Assembly: GCA_015680685.1 (NCBI GenBank)
Contig: MNCI01036217.1
Span: 362,497 to 422,736 of the forward strand
Length of the DNA stretch: 60,240 nucleotides
Source of the DNA: Gnetum montanum
Taxonomy: Eukaryota; Streptophyta; Gnetopsida; Gnetales; Gnetaceae
Direction: 5' to 3'
The notes under the pieces are model-generated. The model was not told the DNA's origin, did not search any database, and saw only the letters and a list, made by a program, of their open reading frames with translations. Below are positions 1 to 9,751 of the stretch, one piece after another (the stretch's first letter is position 1; each line of letters opens with the position of its first letter). A program made the position numbers and the translations under genes.

Positions 1-1586
1 AAGGTCAAGATGAACCAATTGGATTTTTTGGGTATCAGTTGAAAGGTTCAGAATTAAATTATTCAGACTTAGAGAAATAAACTTTCACAGTCATCAAGGT
101 ACTTTAGCATTTTAAATATTATTTGGAGAGTTCATTAGTTCACATTATGCTAATTGAACCTGCAGTCAAGCGATTCCTATCCCAAAATGAGATTGGATTG
201 AAAAGAGGAAAATGGCTTATTAAGTTGCAAAGTTTTAGATTTTCATTGGAAATATGTAAGACAATTAAGGGAATGGGACTAGCCAAGTTAATGACTAGAG
301 AAAGTGAAATTTATACACTTGACACCCACGAAGAGAATTGGTATGATGATGTTTTCAAATTTCTAAGTACAAGGAAAATCCCAAATAATTTAACTGCAAG
401 TCAAAAAAGAGTTTTCTTCAAAAGAACACAAAAGTTTGTTGTTAAAGAAGGTATATTATATCGAAAGGATTTTCAGGAAGTTTTATTAGAATGTGTTCAT
501 AATGATCAAATTAGTTTCATCTTGGAACAATTTCATGATCATTTGAATTTATTTTATGAATCCCCTAAGTCAACTATGCAACATATACTTCGATATGGAT
601 ATTACTGGCCTTCCATGTATCAAGACATTAGTTCAAAGATTCAAAAATGCTATAAATGTCAAGTTCATGGACCCAAGATTAAAAGGGCTAGAGCCCCTTT
701 AAAACCAGTAGTTGCAGATAGACCATTTCAGCAATGGGGTTTGGATTTTATTGGTACAATTACTCCTTCAAGAGCTGGACACAAGTTTATTCTCACAGCT
801 ACTAATTATTTTACTAAATGGTCTGAAGCAAAGGCTCTAAGAGGAAGTTCAGCATCAAACGTGATTAAATTTTTAGAAGACCACATTCTAAGTAGATTTG
901 GTGTACCCAAAGTGTTAGTGGCAGACAATGGACCCGCCTTCAAATTTGAAGAGTTTATCAGATGGGCATCTGAAAGATCTATTTTCTTATTTTCCTCATC
1001 AAATTATTATCCTCAAGGAAATGGTCTAGCAGAATCCACCAATAAAAAGCTTATCACTTATATCAAGAAATTAATAGATGGGAATCCAGGAAATTGGATC
1101 GATTATTTACAATCCGCATTATGGTCAGATTGAATTAGATTCAAGAAAGCTATTGGGACATCACCATATAACTTAGTCTATGGTTTGCCAGCAAGAATTA
1201 CAAACAAGATTATAAGCTCAGCTTCTGAATTTGTACAAATATATAGTGAAAAGACTGATAAAGATAGAAGTTTCATGACTTTACTTATTAAAAGGGAAGC
1301 TAAAGTAGATAAAGCAAAATATAATTTGTTACGGAATACCTCTCAAGTCAAAAAATGGTTTGATAGGAAATCTTTGAAAAGAGCTTTCAAGATATGGGAC
1401 CTTTTCCTATTATGGAATGTGAAGAAACCAAATAAGTTTACTCTGACATGGATTGGCCCCTTTCAAATTACAAAGCAATTGTCAGAGGATACTTACAGAT
1501 TATCAACCTTGGATGGCATGGAATTGCAATTCCCATATAATGTTTTGCATATAAAACATTATTTGGGACAATTGCATACAACTTAA
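1..1586 (+). pseudogene. gypsy pol: RNase H tail and integrase, one in-frame stop
   Basis: The readable frame runs from about 123 to 1133, then continues in the same frame after a TGA at 1132-1134 as far as the stop near 1586. The first ~55 residues are the end of RNase H. Residues ~135-185 form the HHCC zinc-binding domain (two His, then CYKC). The integrase core shows D208 (GLDFIG), D268 (ADNG) and E304 (LAEST), the canonical DDE triad with 35 residues between the last two. After the stop, the GTSPYNLVYG motif and a C-terminal domain with LWNVKKPNKFTLTWIGPFQI follow. The TGA probably replaces an arginine CGA by C-to-T change (inference). Integrase would insert the cDNA into the genome. With one stop this copy is nearly intact in the part that can be seen. 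Confidence 0.85.
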
Positions 1587-1931
1587 AGATGTTATGACAG
1601 AAAAATAATATATGTATATAGTATTATGTAAATATTACTAGTAATTATGCTTTATTTATATTTGAAACATTATCTTTCCTTTAAATGGGGCAAGTGGAAG
1701 CCTACAACTAAAACAAGTGGAATTCTACAAGTTTGACAAGTGGGGAGGGTGACTCACCCACCACTTGGTGAGGATTGTGACAAATGGTTTAAATGCCTAA
1801 AAAGAAGGAAGCTTGGTTGAAGACACTTGGATGAGAGTTAAGATTCTTAGTACCTATAAAAGGAGGGTTAGATTGCTTAAGATTTCATCCTCTTTCATTT
1901 CAAGTTTGGTAGTGAAGGTTAGAGAGAGCTA
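1587..1931 (+). promoter_or_regulatory. spacer with TATA box upstream of the extra ORF
   Basis: No protein is recognisable here. The stretch ends in a promoter-like arrangement: CCTATAAAAGG at about 1853-1863, then a CT-rich leader, then an ATG at 1932, about 75 bases downstream of the TATA box. This is typical spacing for a plant RNA polymerase II promoter. Function is inferred from sequence only. Confidence 0.45.
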
Positions 1932-2444
1932 ATGGAGTTTAAGAGAGCAATGAGAAAGCCTTTTATTCCATATGTGATGGGATGTTGCCCTGAGCATGTA
2001 TTGAAGGCTTATCTAAAGGCTAAATCTTGTGGAGCTCCAAAGGAATGTCCTTTTATAGCTTGGCCATCTGATGAATTTTCTTTTCTCACTTGGGGTTTGG
2101 ATATAGAGTCCAATGTTTGGGGGCAATATCAAGATTGCTCCAAAAAAGAAGAAAAAAAAGAAGAGCCACCAACTTATGGAAAGTCATCATGGGGATGGGG
2201 AGAAGCTTTGGCCTCTCAAGAGGAAAATGAAGAATCCAATGAAGAAGGACAAAAGAGCTCTTCCCAAAAAGAAAATGAAGAAAAGGTTGAAGAGAAAGCT
2301 CCACTAGATCAAGGTGAGAGCTCCACCAAACAAGAAGACAACAAGACCGCCTACATCACATCAGAAATATCCTATGAAAAGGTGAAGGAGATGAGGATTC
2401 CCACTAGGGTAACCCTCACAATTCAGTTTCCAGCCCAAGAATAG
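1932..2444 (+). CDS. accessory acidic ORF between pol and 3' LTR, unknown function
   Basis: This 170-residue open frame has no stop and sits where some plant gypsy elements carry an env-like or extra ORF. I do not recognise the family. The N-terminal ~75 residues look globular, rich in Cys, Trp and Pro (for example MGCCPEHVLKAYLKAKSCG), with no signal peptide or membrane segment. The middle and C-terminal parts are highly charged and Glu/Lys/Ser-rich, probably disordered, and end with a short hydrophobic stretch. It lies about 345 bases after the integrase stop and about 200 before the polypurine tract, and has its own TATA box. The lack of an env-like membrane region argues against an envelope protein. 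It could be a captured host fragment or a lineage-specific accessory protein. Confidence 0.5.
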   Translation: MEFKRAMRKPFIPYVMGCCPEHVLKAYLKAKSCGAPKECPFIAWPSDEFSFLTWGLDIESNVWGQYQDCSKKEEKKEEPPTYGKSSWGWGEALASQEENEESNEEGQKSSSQKENEEKVEEKAPLDQGESSTKQEDNKTAYITSEISYEKVKEMRIPTRVTLTIQFPAQE

Positions 2445-2650
2445 TCCATTGAAGGATTTAACAATGTATAGTTGTTATGTACAGTTTGATTTTCTCCTAG
2501 GAAAGAGGTTTTTGTCCCATCTCACCTTATGTTAAATGGGAATTTTCCTCAAAAAAGATTTCTTTTGAATGTAAAAATTCAATGACAATTTTAGTATGTT
2601 TCAGTTTCAAAATGAAGCATAAATTTCTTTGAGTTTTTAAGGGGGTAGAA

Positions 2651-5256
2651 ATGTTGGCACATTTAGCCATTTTATGGAATAGAGACATGAGATGATTGAG
2701 ATTTTTTGAAATATTACAATACAAATATTTGAAATGGCAAGATGTAATTGGGCAAAGTATTGAAATGGCAAGAAGAGAGAGAGATGGAAATCACTTAATG
2801 GTAACATTAGGATGACACTAGCTCTGCAAGTCATGTTAAGAAGTCTTGTTACACATTTCTCAACATATGGGGTTTTAATGAATTCTCCCATGGACTAAGA
2901 GAAGGATGTCAAAGGACAAACATAAACCTTACCAATGTTCCAAATGGAGATGTTGATTTTTTGGGTTACATCGCACAAACTAAAACAAAAATCGGATTTT
3001 TTTTACTATGGTATGAGCGCAAGGTACCAAGGCATGGCACACCTCTGGAAGGACTACAGTGTTAGCCGGCATTTTGCAAGTCACGATTGAGGGCAACGGT
3101 GAAGAAGATGGCAGTGGAGCAGACCTCGACCGAAGGCAAAGACGGAGAGGGCAGCAGAGACAGCAACACGATGTTATTTATGCATATAAAAAAAACGCGC
3201 GCGGCTGCAGCAGTCATCAAAAATAGAAACAAGAAAAAGGGGACAGACATTGGCAGAAAAATAGCAAAACAGAGCTACAAAAACCCCCTCGTGCGTTGCC
3301 AAACCCTACTAGATTCTGTGCTGTTCTACATGAACAAACCCTCGCCATTTACAAAAAGAAGAAGCTTTGCCACCCGCGGGAGGAGCCCTAAGATTTACAC
3401 ACCTTAAACGTCATCACAGAACCGCGTGGTGCACACGGCACAATATTTTCGGGCAGTTGCAGGGTTTTCACAACTTACCTTACCATTTCTTGTAACTGGT
3501 ATTTCAAGAAAAAGCCTTCCATGGCTCAACACATTTTCAGGAAAATAATCCACCTACAACCTCACCGAACAGGCCTGGGAATGCATTTCAAAATTTTTCT
3601 AGGCGGTAAAAAAAGAAGAAGTGGCAATTACAAGTTTATCTACCCTAGGACCTGCAATCTGAAAATAATAACCATGCCCAATGCTGATTCCTCTGATACA
3701 GCGATGTTTCCTGACACAGTGGTTGAGCCTTCTCCTGTGATGGCAGTTGCTGGTAACGATTTTTGGCCAAAGATATTTTGAATCAGTTGCAGGATCGGTG
3801 GCTTTGCCTTCGGGCTCATATTTCAGGTCATTCCGAATTTTAATCTCAATTATCGAATGCAAAATGAAATTAACTACCGCTACCACCAATAAGGGGGAGA
3901 TTATATTGAATTTTTATGATAAAATCTTAGAGCTTAGTGACACTTAGAATTTAAAATTTGAATTAAATTAAACTAAATTAAATTAAATTAGGGATTTAGA
4001 TTTATTTAAACAAATCACTTACAAAGGTAATATTCCTAACTATATAACTCCCTCCTAATTAAATGGACAATTATGGGATATTTTTATAACATCCTATAAA
4101 AGGAGATATTTGGCTATTATCCCTTTTATTCATTTATAACTACATTGTAGCATTTTTATCTCTTTGGTGGTTGAAACCACCCAAAATTGTTGTAACTTAT
4201 CTAACTTGTTGGGCAAGTAACCTCCTAACTTGTTGGGCAAGTGATCTCCTAATTGGTTGGCCAGGTTACTTGGGAGACAAGTTAGGTGAGATATTTTTGA
4301 ATATGTAACTTCCCTACCTACCTTGGAATCCTATAAAAAGGCTTCAGGGGACATTGGGGAAGAGTGGGAATATTGGATATTGGGGGATATCATCATCACT
4401 TCTCACACTTGGGATCAAAGAAGATTTGTAAAGAAGACTGTTTGCAAGATGGCTTGCTAGAATAAAGATTTCAGCCTCTTTGTCATGGTCCTATGAGTTA
4501 TGCATTTCATTTTTTGTTTTGTTTAAATTGCTTAGCGAGTGGTTTAGATAGTATCATCCTTGGCAAGTAATTTTGGGATTTTTAGATTGCTCTTACTGTT
4601 CTTGTTACCCGATAGAAATTTCTATTAAAATTTTGCCACAGAAGCGCTTGTGTTTAAAAGCCTTAAGAGCATTTTAGTAGTAAATTTCATTATTGTGCAA
4701 CGTGTGGGAACTGCTATTGGGATTGTTGTAAGAGAGCCTCTATTTGTAGTCACGCCGTTGAACAATTGAATAGTCGAGAGGGTTCAAAAAATCTTTGGTA
4801 TTTTGATGGGACCAGAATAGCTTCTTTTTATCTTTANATTTCCATCGAATCTTGCTCTATTTCTAGTTTTTTTGTGGAACTATCTCTTTCTCTGGGGAAA
4901 ATTAGGAGTAGATTGCGGAGTTTTGCTCAAATGTTTTTGCAAAATTTTATTTGTTACAAGTAGGTATTATAAGGACCGCGTAGACTAGGCAGTTGAACAA
5001 AATAGAAAATTTTCAAGAACTCACAGTACTTGGCAAAGTTGGCTGAATCTCTTTAAAGTAAGTCATTTGTAGTGCACACACAACGCAATTGTTAAATTTT
5101 ACACAACCACACGCCGCAACAGCACACACACATACTCACATTAGCTACTGAGTTTATTTGGAGCTATCTGGGCCTTGGTGTTGCCAGAGACCAACAGGCA
5201 CCTAAATCCTATTCGAGGACTCTCGTTGGCGGTCGCATCCCAAACGGTCGCCAACA
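2651..5256 (+). repeat. 3' LTR of the first gypsy element (end uncertain)
   Basis: The LTR begins with TGTTGGCACA right after a purine tract. A matching inverted end, GCCAACA, occurs at 5250-5256, giving a 7-bp TGTTGGC/GCCAACA terminal pair and an LTR of about 2.6 kb. Inside are two TATA boxes (about 4092 and 4332), a GC-richer block at 3060-3460, and a direct repeat of CTTGTTGGGCAAGT near 4205 and 4230. The 3' end is uncertain, because the 5' LTR is outside the window and cannot be compared. A purine tract AAGGGGGAGA near 3890 could also mark the LTR of another, possibly Copia-type, element nested here. Open frames in this stretch look random. One N lies at about 4837. Confidence 0.4.
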
Positions 5257-5788
5257 GTACCTTCTTCTCTTTATCTTGTTTATATCATGCCTCCATGATG
5301 GCATCCCTTCTTACTTAAGCCTTCATTGGCCAATATGGCCTAATCATGTTTTTGATGACTTGATATCCTTCTTACACATGCTAATATTTTACCTCATGAG
5401 GGCTTCCTAAAGTATTGATGATGCTAAAAATTCAGATGGCAAGATAATGTTACATTATAGGTCTCTTCATCTAAGTTATTCATCTTGGTGAAAAATTAAT
5501 TTAAAATCAAATAATAAGGGTTAGTGTGAGCATATGAAATTTTGGTCTGCATTGGTGCACTCAAATCTTCTTCATTATAATTTCTATCATGACTTTCATT
5601 AAGGTCAATAATAGATGGACATTTTACTTTAGTTGTAGAAGCTATTTTAGTTTATATGATGGTTAATTGTGTGTATGTTTTAAGAAATTCTTCTAGTATG
5701 ACATATGTACTTTATGATACTTGATTTAACAAACTTTGTAAAATCAACTAACTAGAAAACATTGACACAACCCCTACAATGGTACCAA
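5257..5788 (-). pseudogene. relic of Athila-like gag leader (minus strand)
   Basis: The stretch next to the LTR at 5789 carries a decayed primer-binding site at 5770-5787 (18 bases ending CCA on the + strand). About 5520-5620 resembles by eye the start of the gag ORF of the element at 8735-18051 (about 16900-17000). No open frame survives. It is therefore the 5' internal part of an old minus-strand element, cut off at about 5257 where the neighbouring LTR ends. Below about 5500 I see no clear match. Confidence 0.35.
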
Positions 5789-6653
5789 TGACAAGTAGTT
5801 AGATGTTCCAACACTCAACCATATAAGTCACAAGTATTCACATGCAACCAAATTATACTCTATGGATGGGCAATCTAAGCATACTAACAAGTTTATGTTA
5901 AGTTCATGATCATTGTCTTCCCACTTAGAGTTAGTGAGGTGCAACTCATATGGTTTAACTCTTAGTATGGTATATGATGAACTAATTTTGAGTGGCTTTT
6001 AACAACACTAAGCATAAACACAATGAAAGTGGATGTAAATTCTATTTCTAAGTACAATGAAATATAAAACTATTTTATCCTATGGTGATACACATTCATT
6101 CCTAGTTTTCTGTACACGTCCTAGACTAATGTAACTATTACAAGGATTACCAAGTAACTTTACTACTAAGCTAATCAAGTAAATTCAATACTAGGTTACC
6201 AAAAAATTATACTTTACACTTGAAACTAGTCGTACTTATTCTGCCTTACTAATAGACATTGGAATCTTAAAGGTCTTAGGAAATATAAGTGACTGAATAA
6301 AAGTAAACATTATGGAAAATTAAAACTATGCTAAGTAATATGTTATAATAATGAAGAAAAATATTGATCTTTATTTTTGTTCATAAATTGTGTCTAGAAA
6401 AAATCTACTTAAATAAAAATTCTATAGAACTGTAATTCACTACACCACAAGCATTCACTCTAACTCTAACTTTATGAAAAAAAAACTACAAGAATCTAGC
6501 TATGTATTGGTAAAAACTTATTATTTTGAAGTGATGGTAGCTTGATATTTATAAGCATATCCATGGCCCACTACATCATATCTATGATTATGTATGCAAA
6601 GCTATGATATCATAACTATGATATCATAGGTTGCATGATACAATGTTTTATCA
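5789..6653 (-). repeat. old Athila-family LTR (865 bp)
   Basis: Both ends align with the better preserved LTRs at 8735-9613 and 17171-18051. The 3' end (low coordinate) starts at TGACAAG, next to a primer-site relic. The 5' end finishes at TTTTATCA, followed by a polypurine-tract relic. The U3 region contains two near-tandem copies of the palindrome TATGATATCATA at about 6603-6629, upstream (on the minus strand) of a TATTTATA box. It is more diverged than the other copies. Confidence 0.65.
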
Positions 6654-8734
6654 TACACCCACGACTGACTAAAAACTCATCCTTGAGTTTAAACAAAAAG
6701 AGGATAGAGTTTCTTACAAACTTGTGGGGTTATATAGACTTAGACATTACGACACATATTTACATGACTAACTTTCCTATGAATGACATATGGTGGTTTG
6801 AGTGGTATTGTAGAATTATCATGTCATGCATGATTTACACATATGACAAAAATAAGATAAAGAAAAACAAAATAAAATCAAGCTTTTTGTAGTTTTCTTT
6901 ATATTTTAGGTGATGGTGGCTCCTCCATCAACTTCTTTACCTTATTTTCATGCTTTTGAAATTAATATCTATTTAACAACACCTTGAGTTTCTACTCTTC
7001 TGAATTAGGATCATGAACAATCCAAGAAAATTCAAAGATGTGGGCTAGAGGTAGTACTTTCCAATGACATGGCAGTTATGGGAACATTTTGTTTACTTTA
7101 ACATACCATGCTACAAATTGCATTCTTTCTTCTTTAAAGTCTTTGGCCACTTTTTTTAGTTCTTGATAGACTATCATCCTTCTAGCCAGGTTTGCTGCTA
7201 TATCTTTTTAATCTTAGTAGCTAGCCTTGACTACTTAGAGTTTGGACTTTGCTATACAAAGCTTTTGCTAGGCATCTTTTCTATTAGTAAATTTTTTTCC
7301 ATACATTAAATATAAGGTAGCCACTTGTTACTTTAATTATATTCTTGTTTTTCCTACTATTAACATGGCCAAGTTAGCATACCTAAGATTTGCTAACCCC
7401 ATGTATTCTGTCAAATTATCAATCTGTAGGTATTTATTCTTTACTTTATCTTGATGGATGTGGGTAAGACTATCTAGGATGGATTGCTAATTAGGTGTCT
7501 ATGTTGTGCTAGAGCTAATTCTAGCTTTGGCCATCTAGATCTCCTTCTTATTAATTTTCTTGTACATGCCCACTTAAACCTTGAAGTGCTCTTTCAGCCT
7601 TTCATGTTTCTTGGCATCATTACCACATGCTAATCTCAATTTTTAATTTTATCACATAATGTAGACTTCTTTCATTGATAGGATTTTATTTTCATGGGTT
7701 AATTGCCTTATATCAAGGTTGAATTTAGAAACTTTTTCTCTTAACTGATGAATACTCTCTTTTAGAACATTCATCTACTTCTTGATGTCTATTAATCTCA
7801 TGTTTTCAACAATAATATTTTTATCTTCTTCTTCCAATGCAATAATAGCTATTGAAGCATTCTATACTTTTTTTCCTTCTCCATCTTCACTTGTGTGTAT
7901 TTGGTCATTCGTTGGCCAATTTTTTTATTTCTAAACTATTCTAACTTTTTAGGTGCAATGTGTTGTGTAGGGCCTTGTCTTTCTACTCTTAGTGTGGCTA
8001 ATTCTTCCTCTAACCTATACACTTCACTTTCTACATGTTGCATCCTAGTTTCTGCCATGATCAACTTTCCTTTTGTAACTCAGTTCTAACTAGACTATAG
8101 TGATATCACTAGGGATATCAAAAATATTTTGCATGGCTTGTCCCATCAACAGTAATTTCTCTAACACATCTTCATGCTCTATGGGAGCCATTGATGTTTC
8201 AGTTATGGTTTCCACATCTTTAGTTCTAGTAATATAAGCTAGCATCACCATGGCAACATTAAATAATTCCTTGATGTGGTCTATTATAACCTTTGTGGCT
8301 CATGTTGCATCCTAATATTGCATCACCACTATTGTGGCTCCTTCTTTAGTCTCTAGCATTTCTTGGAAGGATGCAACATTTCCCAAAATCTACTATTCCC
8401 AATCATCATCTTTTTCTCCTTGCAAAAAGATTTTGCCACTAACGAGTCCTATTGATACTTCTATTAGGATTATCTCTTACTCTATACATGCTTGAAACTT
8501 CCCTACTTTCCCAACTAATTATTTTAGTATTTGCTACAAGTGACTCATTGAGGGTTTGTTGTTGGTAATATTCCCTTATTTCTCATCCACAAGTTCTATA
8601 AGATTCAAACTTTAGTCTTGTTTCTCATTCAATGATCATATTTAAATGTAACAATCTTATTCCTCTTCTAACGATCATGTTTGAATATAATAGTTTTATT
8701 CCTTGACTAATGATCCTATTTCTATGTATATCCT
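6654..8734 (-). pseudogene. decayed copy of the accessory ORF2 region (minus strand)
   Basis: From about 6900 to 8600 the sequence follows, block for block, the region 9800-11590 of the neighbouring element, including the repeated stretches that encode a coiled-coil-rich protein on the minus strand. The frame is broken throughout, so no protein is expected. It follows the LTR at 5789-6653 through a polypurine-tract relic, so it is the 3' end of an older element of the same lineage. The 8735-18051 element inserted at 8734/8735. Confidence 0.6.
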
Positions 8735-9613
8735 TGATGAGTGACAAGGTACCCCTACACTCAACCATATGAATACAAGTGTGTACATGCAATCTGGTTG
8801 AACTCCGCGGATGGACTAGTTGTGGCACCTAGATGGTTATACGTTGATCATAGTTCGATGTCTTCCCACTTCGACTAGTATTTTCTTTGTCACATATGGT
8901 TTAGTCTAGAATGAGGTGTATTATGTGATCCCTACTACTATGCAACTCCTAAGGACAATAAGAGATAATTTAATTAAGCTAATTAAGCTAATGGGCAATA
9001 GGAAATAATGTGTAAGCTAGCCAAAGTGTGATGAGAATCCATCCCTAATCATCTATATGCATCTTGGACTTCATGTACTACTTCTAGGATTACCAAGCTC
9101 ACATCACTTGAAGCACTACTTGATACACTACTAGGTTACCACATAGTTATGCTTAAATGTTCATGATTAAGGCATACTCAACCACATTAACAATAGAAAT
9201 AGTAAATGATAATAAAAAAATATTAACTAAAAAAATAGCAATAAACAATTAACAATTAAAATAATTAAAAGCTAAGTGAATGTCACAATGATGAACTAAT
9301 CTCAATCTTTATTGCCAATCATGTGCATGTCCAAGTATGTCACACTCAAACAAAGGTTTTGTACAATTACAAACATCACATTGTAGCATGCACTTGGAAA
9401 GAACACTAAAACTAACTATAAGAACTAATAACTAAAAATTGACTAAAGAATCTTCCTCCTAAAAACCTTTTTTTATAGTGTGCCTCAATGTTGTATTTAT
9501 AGGATAACATGGGAATAGCGATATTAGATATCCGACATTGTTTCCAAGCCTATTATATTGCATACCCAATATCGCATACCCGATATTGGGGCCTGGCAAA
9601 ACATGACTCATCA
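8735..9613 (-). repeat. 3' LTR of the gag/ORF2 element (879 bp)
   Basis: It runs TGATGAGTCATG...CACTCATCA on the minus strand, with target duplication ATCCT just outside at 8730-8734. TATA box TATAAATA is at 9494-9501 on the complement. Upstream of it (about 9510-9600) is a cluster of GATATT/GATATC/AATATCG motifs. The polypurine tract TTGTGGGGATA abuts it at 9614-9624. Confidence 0.85.
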
Positions 9614-9751
9614 TATCCCCACAATTGAATAAAAACTTGTCCTCAAGTCAAACAAAATGACGAACAAGTTCATTCAATTACAACAATGGATAGGTATGGG
9701 ATTATTGATTGAACACGGATCATTTCATACCATAGTATGGAAAAAAAAATT

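Larger units (their letters stand above)
1..2650 (+). mobile_element. 3' internal part of a Ty3/gypsy (OTA-type) retrotransposon
   Basis: This is the downstream internal region of a gypsy element whose 5' part lies outside the window. It holds the end of RNase H, the full integrase, a spacer, an extra ORF, and a polypurine tract at about 2639-2648 directly before an LTR-like start (TGTTGGCACA) at 2651. The integrase core resembles plant Tat/Ogre/Athila (OTA) elements in its GLDFIG, FTKW and PQGNG-type motifs. Assignment within OTA is by eye only. Confidence 0.8.

Noticed and set aside
3087-3407. Open frame of 106 codons in the first LTR
   Set aside because: Overlaps an equally long frame on the other strand, has no family features, and lies in a GC-richer LTR block after an A-rich TATA-like string.
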